Shown piece by piece: positions 1 through 10,800 of a stretch of 64,000 bases of DNA. Each line of letters begins with the position of its first letter. Positions within the stretch are counted from its first letter, which is position 1. Both the position numbers and the translations under genes were made by a program. The notes under the pieces were generated by a model. That model saw nothing but the letters and a program-made list of their open reading frames with translations. It was not told where the DNA came from and did not search any database. Source of the DNA: Hirsutella rhossiliensis (taxonomy: Eukaryota > Ascomycota > Sordariomycetes > Hypocreales > Ophiocordycipitaceae); assembly GCF_020360975.1 (NCBI RefSeq), contig NW_025408686.1, forward strand, positions 558,001 to 622,000, in the 5' to 3' direction.

Positions 1-1296
1 GGTGGTATCATATGACTGGTGTACATTTTGAGATGGCCACCGTGGTATATTGACGTGAGTGTATAGGCCTTATTGTCGTATTGTGGCTCCGACTGCTTGT
101 ACGAGTGCAGGCCATGGATACCTCTCGCCCCTAGTGCTCCGTCGTAGCACGCTTGTCGGGATGCGACTGCTAGAGATCCTCCAGGGCCCTTCACGTGGAG
201 AAAGAAGTTCGGCGCCACGGGGAGACTGTCCTGGGCTAAAGGTATAATATGGCCGCCAAGCTCGTCATATATTGCCGGTCGAAGCTGTTCGGGACGCGCG
301 CCATAGTATATGTCCGGGTTCCCAGGCACCAGCGAACCATCAGTTAAGTGGTCGAGGTTCCTAAATGGTAGCTGTCCTGCAGCACATTTGGGATCTTCTA
401 CCTTTCCTTTAATGATTGGAATGACTCTTGCCATGACCTGCGCCTCCTTAGCAGCATGCGTATCTGCATCCTGGAATGCTTCGAACGCGGCCTCTGAGAA
501 TTGCGAGGGGGAAAGTGAGGGTCTGCGTTGCCCAAGTGCTCGCTTAATTTCGTCCACATTATCGGGTCGCGGCAGGGCCTTGCCGTCAGGATAGGTATAT
601 CGGACGGGGTAGACTCCACGATTTATCAAATGTTGCTGGAAATTACCATCGTATGGACCTGTGCTCTTTGTTGTGGTCGTGTTTCGTGTCTCACCGCTCT
701 TAATAGGAGTTTGAGAACCTCGCTTTCGACGGCCGAGAATCAACTCTCGCAAGCCCATATTGTCTTTTGGCCCAGTGAAGCGGTGCTGCAAGTGTTAATT
801 TTGATAAAGCGCGGCACAAGCAAGTGCTTACCCCTCTCAAATCCCTGAGATCTGGACCACCATGTGACGCGAAACGACGGATATGTCTCGATGATGTCGG
901 GGAGCAGCTGCGAAGGAAACTCTCGGCTGGCTGCTGGTCGCTCGTCGACTCGGAGATTCGTCGATCAGCAAGCCGACGACTCCGTCTCAGCGTCGAGTTT
1001 GAAGGGCCGACGCCTCCGTCACCGTCTAATGCTCGCAACGCGTTTTTTGTTAGATGCAGCTTGGAGAGGTTTCGCCAGAATCTCCTCGGTGGGAAGTCCG
1101 GATGGCTCAGCCTTTGTTTGTTCGGCGATTGGTGAGCCTTGGTGAATCGTGTCCGCGTTTGGCGACGAATCCAGGTAGGAAGGACATCGGCGTTTGCGTG
1201 AACCGTGAGCAATCGGTCGCTCATATGCTGTGCTTTGTAGCAAAAGCATCCTTGGGAGCTTGACACGGTTGAGCGGTCGATGGAGGAGAATGTCAT
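1..1296 (-). CDS. DUF7924-like fungal protein (5' part, runs off the left edge)
   Basis: Two minus-strand exons are readable: 1296-832 and 785-1, joined by a 46-bp intron with a GTAAGC donor and CAG acceptor, phase 0 on both sides. The second exon stays open for about 261 codons to the window edge. Its protein carries phrases typical of a large fungal hypothetical family: TGPYDGNFQQHL near the start, then PDIYYGARPEQL, NFFLHVKGPGG and RQACYDGALGARG. I know this family as DUF7924, thought to be a PD-(D/E)XK nuclease-like domain; the name is from memory. The first exon holds a basic RRSRRLADRR stretch. The ATG at 1296 is in frame, but the first ~80 residues do not resemble the family and another frame (about 1249-1019) looks as plausible, so the N-terminus may be frameshifted. 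The stop lies outside the window. No evidence of function beyond family membership. Confidence 0.65.
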
Positions 1297-1369
1297 TTTA
1301 TGTCTGGTCGCAGGAAGTGTCAGCCACAGGAGACCAGCGCGACCCTCGAGAAGCCCAGATATATATATA

Positions 1370-1710
1370 TTGTGAGGAAATCACTGGGCTGTGCAGGCAA
1401 AAGCGAAGTGACACTCCAACAGGTGACCTGGTAGTGGACCTTATATGCCATGAAGATGCCGGTGGCAGCTGGCATGTATATATAAGGGTGACCGCCAAAA
1501 TGCCGATGGCCCTGACTAACGAGCAAACAGAAAGTGGGGCATCTGTAGCGAGCTCACCTAAAGAAGAAAGGTGTAAAAACGGAGCTTGTATCTAGTACTG
1601 TGAGGAAACCACTGTGTTGTTCAGGCAAAAGTGAGGTGACACTCCAACAAATGACCTGGAAGTGGGCCATATATGGAGGTGCTGGTGGCAGCTGACAAGT
1701 ACATTGACTT
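1370..1710. repeat. Two diverged direct repeats of about 108 bp
   Basis: The stretch around 1370-1480 recurs around 1598-1706 in the same orientation. Both copies contain tgtgaggaa, caggcaaaag, gtgacactccaaca, tgacctgg and ggtggcagctg in the same order and spacing, with scattered substitutions and roughly 80% identity by eye. Each copy is followed by a tatata-rich or acatt end. They are about 228 bp apart. No coding potential is visible. They are probably remnants of a repeat element. Confidence 0.7.
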
Positions 1711-1936
1711 GTTTAGCTCTTTTACACTATACAACCTTTTTATGCTGAAATTAGGGTTAGTTTTAGTTAGCTCTTTGGGCGTCTAGACTAGGATTATGGT
1801 CAGCCAGGGCTTGGAGTTAGCTATAGGAGTATTATATTAAAAAAATTTAAATAAAGAGTTGAAAATCTCAGGTACTCCCTACTTCAAACGCCACTGCAGC
1901 CCTTAGGCAGAGCTGTTTGCTCGTTAGTCAGGGCCA
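1507..1936. repeat. Exact 24-bp inverted repeat pair (1507-1530 and 1913-1936)
   Basis: The 24 bases at 1507-1530, beginning tggccctgac and ending gcaaacag, occur as the exact reverse complement at 1913-1936. The arms enclose about 380 bp of AT-rich DNA that includes the second of the two direct repeats. Flanking bases on either side do not match, and no target-site duplication was found. It may be the ends of a small inverted-repeat element or two unrelated copies of a family. Confidence 0.6.
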
Positions 1937-1939
1937 GGA

Positions 1940-4080
1940 TCTTAGGATTGGCTTCCTGTATCCAAGCATCCGCTGACGGGAGCAGAGCGGCTACTGACAG
2001 GTTGGGCTCGTCCAGGCCATCGAGGGGCCGATCGGTCTCAAAGGCATTACGAAAACGAGCAGGGCGATGTTGCAGAGTCCGTCGTTGGCTATGCCCGTTG
2101 CGGTGAGCTTGGCAAGGGAACAAGACGGGTTGAGGCGTTTGTTGTCGGCATGGCTGCGCATAGGGCTGATATTTGAAGATTTTGAAGTCGAATCGGCCTC
2201 GGGACCCTTGAATTGAATGAAGCCGAATCGGGTAAGGTCTTCAAATTCGATGAATCAAAAATCAGGAGTCTTTATTCAATTCATTCATCAAAATCTTGAA
2301 TGAATGGCGATATGGTCGAAATATACGGTGAAAAAGGATCACCCTTCGCAGCTGCCAGCCAAGGGGGCATACAGGGAGGAATGGGCTAATGCCCAAAGCC
2401 ACCCACCAAGGGCCTCCTTTTCTTTCTGAGCAGTGTCAGAAACAGCGGTTCTGCGGCTCGTCCGAATGAGGAAGGTGGCAACGATAGTGGGCACACAGAA
2501 GAGGTCAATTGGAGCTATATGCACGGCTGTGTGTGTGTAAAGGCGATGTGTGTTGCCCCTTCCGGCTAGGAATGTGCCCTTTGGGCCCGCAGAAATCTCG
2601 GCTGAATGCCCCACGTGACCTGGCAGGTGACCCATGCCGCCCTTCCTGCTGCGCCGTTCCAACAAGCAGACACACACGTACACATCAAGAAACAAGCTGC
2701 TTTGACCCCCATCATACCTGTTGGCAGGGCTCGAGCATGAGACAAACTGGGAACGTCGTTCAACCGGTGTGTCGTATTATGCTATGAGGATTGTCTTCTA
2801 TCTAGGGAGGGAGAGGCCAGCGTGGAAGATATAGCCACGCAAGCCTCAGCCGCACACGTGACCCTAAGGCCACATGCTGACCGTGTGATCTAGATACAAT
2901 TGACGAGCATGATTCCCACAATACCAATAGATTCCACAATGCACTTTCCCCATTAGGCACGCCACAGAACCACCGTTCTGACAGGAGCAAGGGGTTCGCC
3001 CCGCGCGGACATGGTAACTTCGAAATCGGCCGCCCATGCGATGACGCACTGCGTATTTAAAAGTCTGTTGTGCGTGTTTCAGTTGGATTCCGCCGTCCAC
3101 ACTCCACTGGGAAAATCCCAGTGGGTTGGAAGTGGGGTAGTTAGGGTCCATATATGTTGGTATAACGACCCTAACAGTGCCTGATACGCCCACCGTTTCA
3201 GCAGTCTTGCCACCCTATACGGAGTATCAAAAAAACCATGAAGCTTATGAACAGTGCCATTTTATAATGCACACCATTTAAATGTAGTATCACTCGAATG
3301 TTCTGGATTTTCTGGTTCGGGTGATATAACTCTCGATATCTGTGCTTAACATTTGCTCAAGAAATGCCACATCATCCTGAAGGCAATAAATAGATCGGTC
3401 ATTTGCTACTTGCAAAACTACATCTCAAGCACAGATTAAGCTCGGCAGCCCAAATTTTGAAATATAATACAAGACTTATACCGTTAAACAGCCTCCGGCA
3501 AACTGATTAGAAAAACGCGTTCAGATCCCTCAACGTCTCAATACTGCGCGAACAATTGGACGTGACACGAATTGCGTCATCTCGCGATTTGGAGACTGTT
3601 AGGGACTTATCTACTCATCGAGCCCAATATGACTGCTACTTGCTTGTCCACACAAACTAGCCCGATCAGAAAGTACCGAAACATCTGCATGATAAGGATA
3701 TGTTGTGCCAACTAGCCGCGTTTAGACGCGTTATTCGCGCTCAATTGACCACCTGTTAATTCTACTGTCGGAAAGACACGGTCGTCAGCCCATCCCACAT
3801 TTTTGCCTGCATTGGGCAACGGTCTTCGCGACAACTGCCACGACATTATTTTACGACGATCTCGCCTAATTCCTGCTTCGATGTTTCCGACAGCGGCTTC
3901 GGGTCGGCCCCCGAATCAACGTCCTGCCCGACGACCTATCCCACCCGTTCAACCTCGACTCCGTTATACTTTATTGTGGGTTATTTGGTGTCGTCCCGAC
4001 TACCTGTCTCACGTCCATTCTCGAGCCTTTTAGCCTAGACCAGGTAAAACTTCATTACTGTCCAACCGATAGCTAATTAT
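1940..4080. other. Gene-poor stretch, no supported coding region
   Basis: Only short, low-quality frames occur here. At about 2165-2310 there is an AT-rich patch full of ttgaat/attcaa words (for example ttcaattcattcatca), similar in style to the patch at 5780-5910. A tacggagtat word, common in the far right part of the window, occurs at about 3218. I see no promoter, RNA gene or conserved protein. Confidence 0.5.
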
Positions 4081-4083
4081 AAC

Positions 4084-5280
4084 ATGATACATAGTATGGC
4101 CCCTGCTGAATCGAAAACAGCTGCCGCAGCGATTTCTTTGCTCCTAGGACCCGGCGTAAATTGCCAACGCAGAGTTATGCCCGCATTGAACGCCCTCAAT
4201 TCAACCTCAGAATCCCGCGCGCGCGCCCTGATCCTAGCACAACTCCGGCTCCTTCGTCCCCTCCTCCGACTGGCAAAGATACGATTGTCTGCGCGCCCCG
4301 GCCATCCTGACTGTGAGTCAGATGATGACATGCCTGACGCGGATACATCAGAGCCGCCATTGAACAGTACCGGTAGTCACATGACGCTCGCAGAGAAAGC
4401 CAGACTTATCAAGAAGTGGGCCGACAACAAACAGAAGCATGTTCGCAAGAAGAGAGACAAGAATAGCCACGTTTATTGGTACATGCAGAGGAAGCCATAG
4501 ACAGAAGCTTTTACTCGAGTACAAGGATGGACCGAAAATATTCCAAGAGTTCCGGTGGACTTGTATAGAGTGCCTTCAAAATCCTTCTACTCTTCGGAAG
4601 ATATTCCAGGTCCTTGAATCGAACCGCCGAGGGTTACCTCTGGCATGGGAGACCATTTAAAATCCCACAGTATTACGAAGGAGTCTCACCACGGTCGAAT
4701 CAATGGATACGGCCGCGCCATTGGTGGAGGAGATTATACAGAGGTAGATGCATGGAGCGGTCGACCCAGGCAAAGAGCAAGGCTCACGGCAAAGGAGTCT
4801 ATCCGCCAGTGGTTTGTAAAACACCGACAACCCTTCTCTGTTGTTGAGAACTTGAGACTCCTGCTTTCCAAGAGATGTTCTTGGCTCACAATACAACCTG
4901 TGTGTACAGGAGCCGTATAACCTTACGCAATCACATCTACACAGACTTTGTGGAACGCAGAGAGAAGCTGAAGATCGAGCTTCAGTACAATTGTGCTACC
5001 ATCTCGCTCACCCTTGATATCTGGACAGCACCGAATCGGGTGCCTATTTTCGCCATTATTACGCACTGGATTACGCCGGAGTTTGAGGAGAGAGGAGGTT
5101 ATTGAGTTTATCGAGCTCAAAAATCTCACACTGGCAAACACGAGATAGTTGAGAAGACACTTGAGGAGCTCAGGCTCAAGCCAAAGCTTCTCGCCATTAC
5201 GGGAGACAACGCCGCCAACAACGGCACGCTCTATTATTTGAAGACCAGACCACATTCCAATTTCCGGGCAAGCTGGTAGA
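4084..5280 (+). pseudogene. Broken hAT-family transposase
   Basis: Plus-strand fragments in different frames read in the order of a fungal hAT transposase. First comes an acidic N-terminal segment ending in KKRDKNSHVYWYMQR (to about 4497). Next is a BED-like zinc-finger remnant with a CIEC pair at about 4563 and HLKSH at about 4650. Then come ESIRQWFVKHRQPFSVVEN (about 4795-4850), ISLTLDIWTAPNRVPIFAI (about 5000-5058) and KPKLLAITGDNAANNGTL (about 5178-5232). The LTLDIWTAPN and ITGDNAANN phrases belong to the catalytic core of hAT elements, which contributes the acidic residues for cut-and-paste transposition. At least three frame changes and stops separate the pieces, and the C-terminal dimerisation domain is missing. 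Terminal inverted repeats and an 8-bp target duplication were not found. This is an inactive relic. Confidence 0.75.
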
Positions 5281-5499
5281 TGGTGTGAATATACCCTCAT
5301 TGTTTGTGTATATGCTAATCTGCGTTCAGGCGAGAATCCTCCTCCTCAACCCCCTGCTCCGGCGGAAGTTCCCACCGAGGCTACTACCGAGGCTCGCCGA
5401 ACCCCCTACCCCCAAACCTCCTGCCTCCCAAGCCGATAAGTCTGCGATATCAACCCCCTGTCCAGATACAATGGAGGCTTCGGAGGATTGAGGCTCTAC

Positions 5500-6000
5500 A
5501 AGTGTGTAACTGTGTACAATCGCGGATTCGAACGCGTTGGACCGATATATTTTGAGGATTCGGCAGAGCTTTTGAAAGTGCTTATTTTCGGTCCATTTGC
5601 CTAGGACGGGCGGATCAGTATTTATGTAAGTTAATTTTTGTAATATTCGAGATTATCGAGAGACTTCCCAGAAGGCTATAAAACCATATACTACTTATTG
5701 GCGTTTTCGAGGTATCTTTGCAATCGCTTAGGTACACACCAAATTCACTTCGTTTAGGGGATTCCTTCAAACTATTCATGAATGGCCTGAATTGGCCCAA
5801 ACCCAACTTGAATCGCGAAAATTGGAGCTTGAAGATTTTGAATCAAGATCCAAAAAATTCAATTCATTTGATTCATCCTTCATTCAAAATCTTCAAAAAA
5901 TTCACCTTCGTCTATCACCCCTAGCTGCGCAGTCGTTGACCCAAAACTAGGACATGTCGGTGGCAAATAAGGGGAAGTTTCCCAGGCCGTTGATGGTGGC
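5500..6000. other. AT-rich spacer with a 15-bp perfect inverted repeat
   Basis: No gene is seen. The 15 bases ttgaagattttgaat at 5829-5843 are repeated as the exact reverse complement at 5882-5896, separated by 38 bp rich in ttcaat words. The hairpin could be a transposon terminus, a terminator-like fold or chance in AT-rich DNA. Confidence 0.55.
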
Positions 6001-6003
6001 GAC

Positions 6004-6366
6004 TTAGAAACTAACGTTTCCTGGATTTGGCCTGGTCAGAGGCCCCGGCCCTCGAATTTGGACGAGGCTAAGCGCCAGCCTATTCTGCACGGGTTTCGAG
6101 TGCGGGATGTGTCTGCCGCCTTTGTAGTAGGCATACCAGAGGTCGTGCAGACGCGGCTCGAACATCAGGGTGCACTTTCCGTCACGGCAGTAATATTCGG
6201 TCACGGCCGCCACCTTGTTGAAAGTCGATTCATAGTGCTCGTCAAAGTTGCCGTGACTGGCCAACTCTCGAATCGGTTCCCGGTCTCCCTGGGAGACCCA
6301 GAGAAAGTGCGCGTGCTCATCACCTCGGGGCGGCTCGCCTGCCGAATGCTCTGGTGAGTCTGGCAT
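6004..6366 (-). CDS. Small hypothetical protein, 120 aa
   Basis: This is an uninterrupted minus-strand frame from an ATG at 6366 to a stop at 6004-6006. The protein has a hydrophilic start and then a well-mixed segment (HAHFLWVSQGDREPIREL, FDEHYESTFNKVAAVTEYY, CRDGKCTLMFEPRLHDLWY) that looks more like real protein than random translation. I do not recognise the family and see no signal peptide or transmembrane segment. It lies between the hAT relic and the gypsy insertion in gene-poor DNA, so it could be an orphan gene or part of a decayed gene. Introns upstream cannot be excluded. Confidence 0.4.
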   Translation of the reverse strand: MPDSPEHSAGEPPRGDEHAHFLWVSQGDREPIRELASHGNFDEHYESTFNKVAAVTEYYCRDGKCTLMFEPRLHDLWYAYYKGGRHIPHSKPVQNRLALSLVQIRGPGPLTRPNPGNVSF

Positions 6367-6409
6367 CTTGGACTCGGGCGTGGATGAGCTGGTCAGTGTG
6401 AGAGTCAAA

Positions 6410-7268
6410 GTTGTGTTTGGTGGATGCTTGTGGATACGAGAAATGGTTTGAGATTACACACGCATCTCACCACCCTTGTTGGCGCAGCATAATACGGTTG
6501 GTCGGTCGAGTTCCCTGCTGATTGCTGCTGGCACGGACCTTTGCCTCTATCCCTTTGTGTGTGCGAAAGGACCACTTCAGCGGCAGGGGCGCATGCCGGG
6601 CTCAACAGAGCAAGCCACTCACTGGCCAAGCCGATTCAAAGGCCGCCTAAGTTTGTGTCGGAGTTGGCCTTTAGAGAATGGCTTTAACCAAACTGTAGCA
6701 GTTGACTTCGTATTGCCGTCCATTTGTCCGCAACTGGGGGCATTGGACCCAAGGCCTATCTCAGCCGCTGGCTACCTAATCATTCATTGACAACTTGTCG
6801 TTACCCATCATGTATTATTCACCTCTGAGCATTCTGGTAGCTCAAAGCTAGTACCGGTATGTTATCTCCTTCTTTGAGCCAACTCGAAGCTTGGCCCGCC
6901 TGCATACCGGAATCGCGTGGCTACTTATCAAGGCCGCACCGCAGGGTCAACCCATCTCTTCGACTCCCTTTCACGCCCAGGGGCAAGCTCATTACCCCCT
7001 CGAATTGACCTGGACTTGGACACAACAGTCTAAGAGTCTATGTGAGACAGACAGCGTTGAATCCTCGGCGCTGACATGCTCAATAGGGCGACCTGGGCCC
7101 GGGCGTGTTGGTTTGTGTTTCTCGCTCGCTGTTAGGCTCGTCATCCAGGCTTTGGCAGTGTGCCGCGGATCAAATGGTTTGTGCTCAACAAGCACCAAAG
7201 AGCACCGGGGCGGACGTCTCTTCAGCTGCCCAACACATGTTATGCATTACTGTCAGGACAAGAAAGGG
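6410..7268. other. Spacer without a supported gene
   Basis: Long frames exist here (for example plus strand about 6891-7511) but have the biased composition of non-coding translation and match no family I know. Before the gypsy insertion, 6.4-7.6 kb would have been the upstream region of the acetyltransferase gene now at 13,066. Confidence 0.4.
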
Positions 7269-7361
7269 CCTATAATACGCGTTAGTAACACCTCTATTGG
7301 GGGTGCCCTCATTTTGCATGGTGTAGCGGTATTTTACCAGCTTGACAATTACATTACAAAC
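7269..7361 (+). mobile_element. Isolated Helitron 5'-end-like sequence
   Basis: About 90 bp here match, on the opposite strand, the sequence at about 24,815-24,905, which lies at the 5' side of the Helitron. Shared blocks are CCTATAATA, GCGTT, TAACAC, GGGGTGCCC, the 17-base GGTGTAGCGGTATTTTA and AGCTTGACA, in the same order. Identity is about 80% and ends abruptly at both sides in both copies. The simplest reading is a conserved Helitron terminus. This copy has no Rep-helicase after it, so it is a non-autonomous member or a broken end. Confidence 0.6.
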
Positions 7362-7633
7362 CCCGCGTCAAGGCTGCTGTTCTTGACGTCATGGTCAGGG
7401 AGGAAATGCAACTGTGGCATCGAGTCTGGGGAGGAGGGAAAAGGACGAAGAGGAAGCCTGCCTACGTTGTGTGCGTGGGCCCGAGGGCAAAGGGCTCGGC
7501 CCGAGGGCTAAGGACTTGGCCCGAGCCGCACAGACTGACTTCAGGGGCTCCCCTCAACAGAGCCACGACACTCGATGAGTCATATGAGCACAAGCCGTCA
7601 GACATTGTGCACTCTTGGGCCTAAACACCGCTC

Positions 7634-7638
7634 GCTAC
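7634..7638. repeat. Target-site duplication GCTAC, left copy
   Basis: The five bases GCTAC immediately precede the left LTR and are repeated at 13050-13054 immediately after the right LTR. A perfect 5-bp duplication is the expected mark of Ty3/gypsy integrase and fixes the element borders. Confidence 0.92.
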
Positions 7639-7871
7639 TGTGAAAGGCTGGCCCGGAGTTTATTCAACAAGCAGGTGCCTAGATGTTGTCTATCTAGAGC
7701 TAAGGAGGAAAAGAAGCTGAACTCGAGGCGTAGCCTCGAGTGCGAGCTTATATTACCCTTCTCGGAATGTTCTCGCAGCTTCTGGGTCCGCGGGCGGCCG
7801 GTGTTGCCACCGGAGCACGACCCACCGGACCCGGTACAACCGGGTCCACCAGCCGGGCACAGCCCGTGACA
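7639..7871 (-). repeat. Left LTR (3' LTR of the element), 233 bp
   Basis: The LTR begins TGTGAAAG and ends CCCGTGACA on the plus strand, so both strands start TG and end CA. It matches 12815-13049 apart from a 1-bp indel in an A run at about 7705 and a short difference at about 7793. It contains tatctagagct at 7691-7701, the copy of the self-priming sequence. Confidence 0.95.
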
Positions 7872-7893
7872 TTACCCCCTTGTCCCCTCCGAC
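7872..7893 (-). other. Polypurine tract of the gypsy element
   Basis: On the sense (minus) strand the bases next to the 3' LTR read GGAGGGGACAAGGGGGTAA, a typical plus-strand primer site. The last codons of pol are encoded within it, and the stop TAA directly abuts the LTR. Confidence 0.8.
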
Positions 7894-10800
7894 CAGGTCG
7901 GCGTCTGCGGGTTCTTGCGTTCCTGCCAGCGTCTCGTACCTCTCCTAGGGCCATCATTGGTCTTGATTGGCCCGTACTTGTCCTCGAATGCCTTCATCGC
8001 AATTGTTCCTTGCAACCACTCAACTGGCTCCCAAGTCGGCTCTGCGTAGCCCGTCCATCGCACTAGTGCTTGCCTGAATTCCCCTCGTCCCCGCTTCTTC
8101 CATCTCGCGCAGAGAATCTCGTCGACATCCCACAGATTCGTGCCGGACTCATCTTGTACCGGTGGTGGCTGTGCGTCATCTACCTTTTGGCCAGGAGCCG
8201 GATCTTGATGCGCCCGCCGCAAAGGTCAACATGAAATCGCGGGTAAATTGAGCCACGAACATCGAGCTCAACAACGTGCGAACTAATTACCTTCGTGACT
8301 GTGTACTTGTGATGCAGCCAGTCGAGCTTCTTGCACGGTCGTGGCGATCTGTAGTTTGCCATCGAGAGCCACACCTTGTCACCAACTTCAAATCGCTCCG
8401 CAGGCTGTCGCTTTGCGTTGGCAGCCTCTTCTTGTTGTTGCTGTGAGGAGGCCATCACTGCTTGCATGTACTCATTGACCTCCTGCAGGCGACTGAGTAG
8501 GCTATCAGCTCTGCTTTCCTCTCTATGCCTCGGTGGCTCTTCCGATTCCTCGACGCTGATGGGATCGACGTGGTAACCATGCTCAGCGAAAAAGGGGCTG
8601 ATCTTGGTCGCTGCGGATTCACGATTGTTGAGTGCCAGCTGCGCGGCAGGGCACAGTTCTCCCCAGTCGTCCTGCACGTACGACACGTAGGCTCTCAGGT
8701 AGGCCTCGATCTCCTGGTTCATTCTCTCTGGCCCTCCGTCCGTCTGAGGATGATAGGCCGTGCTCAATTTCTGCGTGACACCTGCAAGACGGCAGAACCT
8801 CTTCCAGAACCTACTTAGCCAGTTGCTCCCGCGGTCGCTGACGATGGACCGTGGCATTCCGTGAAATCGGTAATGACACTGGAAAACGGTTTGCACACGG
8901 CTCAGCTTCCATGTTGTCCATCACCTCGAGGGTCACAGCCTTTGTCAGTCTGTCCACAATCACCCACAGGTACCTTGCCTTGCTCGGTCCAGTAGGCGGC
9001 AGATCTGTGATGAAGTCCATGGACAAATGGCTTCGGGGTCGATCTGGAATCGGCAGAGGCTTGAGAAATCCCCTTTTCGACTGGCGCCAGATGTGTGCTC
9101 TGCCGCAGGTGTCGCAATTGGCTACGTACCGGCGAACCAGCTGGGACTGCCCAGGCCAGTAGAATCGCCGAGCCACAATAGCCAGCGTACCTTCCTGCCG
9201 GGATGACCGGTCGCAACAGAGTCATGCGACTGCTGCACAATGCGGGTTCTCAACTGGTCTTTCTCAGCTTCCTCCTGGTTACCCTCCTCTCCGGATCCAC
9301 CCGGCACCCAAATACGGTCTCTGAATGTCAGCCTTTGCCTGCGTCGATCGCACATTCTGAAATCTGGATCTTCAGGCCCAGCGAGGGCGGGAAGGCACGC
9401 TCGCGATCGCGGACTGCCTTATAGGCTGCCCGGAATATCGAGTCCTTCGCCACCGTTTCGTCCCAGAGTTGCTGCAGGTCCGCTACCTCGAAGACCTTCA
9501 TCTTCGGCAGGGTGGATGCCTCTGAACAGTCAGAACTCATCGCGTTGATACATGCTCTTGTCGATGATGGAATGGCACTATCCGGTATCAACTGTATCAT
9601 TCTTCCTTGTTCCCGCTCGTCGTCAATGCCCTGTGGCTTGTCTTGTTCACGGCGGGACAACGCATCAGGCACGACAGCCTCGCTTCCCGGTCGATACTCG
9701 AGCTTGAAGTCGAACTGGGACAATTCGGCTGCCCAACGGCTCTGCCGTTCCGTGAGCTTCTGGCGTGTCATGAAATACTCCAGGTTGCGGTGATCGGTAA
9801 GGATTGTAAATGGGCCGCAGCTCCTAAGTTCGGCGTTCCAGTTGTCGAGACATCTCATGATGGCAAGCATCTCCTTGTCGTGAATGGGATAGTTGTACTC
9901 CGCTGGCGAAAGTCGCTTCGAGAAGAAGGCGCATGCGTGTCGACGTCCATCTGGGCCTTCCTGCGACAGGACGCCTCCCAATGCGTAGCCTGAGCAATCC
10001 GTCTCCAAAAGGTCAGGAGGCTCGGGTCCCACTGCTTGAGCACCGGTGACTCGCAAAATCGTCGCTTCAGCTCCTGAAACGCCTCGTTCTCCGCTCGTCC
10101 CCAATGAAAGGCAGTTCCTTTCTTAAGCAGGGCATCCAGAGACTGCGTGATCTTGGCATAGTCGGGGATGAAGATCCGGTAATAGTTGGCGAAGCCCAGA
10201 AAGCTTCTGACACCCTTCACCGTGGTCGGGGCCTCCCATTCGCGGATGGCGCGCTGCTTTTCGGGGTCGCAGGCGATTCCTTTCCCTGCGTTGACGATGA
10301 ACCCAAGGTATTTGACCTCTTGTACCGAAAACTCGCACTTCGCTGGGTCTAGGTGCAGCCCAGCGTCGGCGAGTGCTTGGAGAACTCGTCGCACCTTAGC
10401 CTCATGATCCGCCTTCGAACCGCTCGAGTAGATCAGTACATCATCCAGGTACGCTGTGACAAAGTCGTCCAGCCATTCGCGCAATACACTGTTCATGTAT
10501 CGTTGGAATGATGCCGGGGCGCCGCTCAGGCCGAAAGGGCACACGAGCCACTCGTAGAGCCCAAACCTCGTGCGAAATGCAGTCTTTCCTCATGTCCCGG
10601 AGCCATGCGGATCTTATGGAAAGCGGCCACCACGTCCAACGGTGAACCACTTAGCCTTGGCCAGATTCTGCAGGGTCTCCGCGATGAGGGCAGTGGGTAT
10701 CGGTCGCGCTTGGTGATTGCATTCAGCGCTCGGTAGTCGCAACAAAATCGCAGCCCTCCATTCGGCTTCCGCACGAACAGCACCGGCGCGGCAGCCGCTG

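Noticed and set aside
5520..5545. gattcgaac motif resembling a tRNA T-loop
   Set aside because: The flanks form only a short cgcg palindrome, and no complete cloverleaf could be drawn.
6891..7511. Plus-strand frame of about 206 codons
   Set aside because: Composition looks random, it overlaps the Helitron terminus at 7269-7361, and no family or intron structure supports it.
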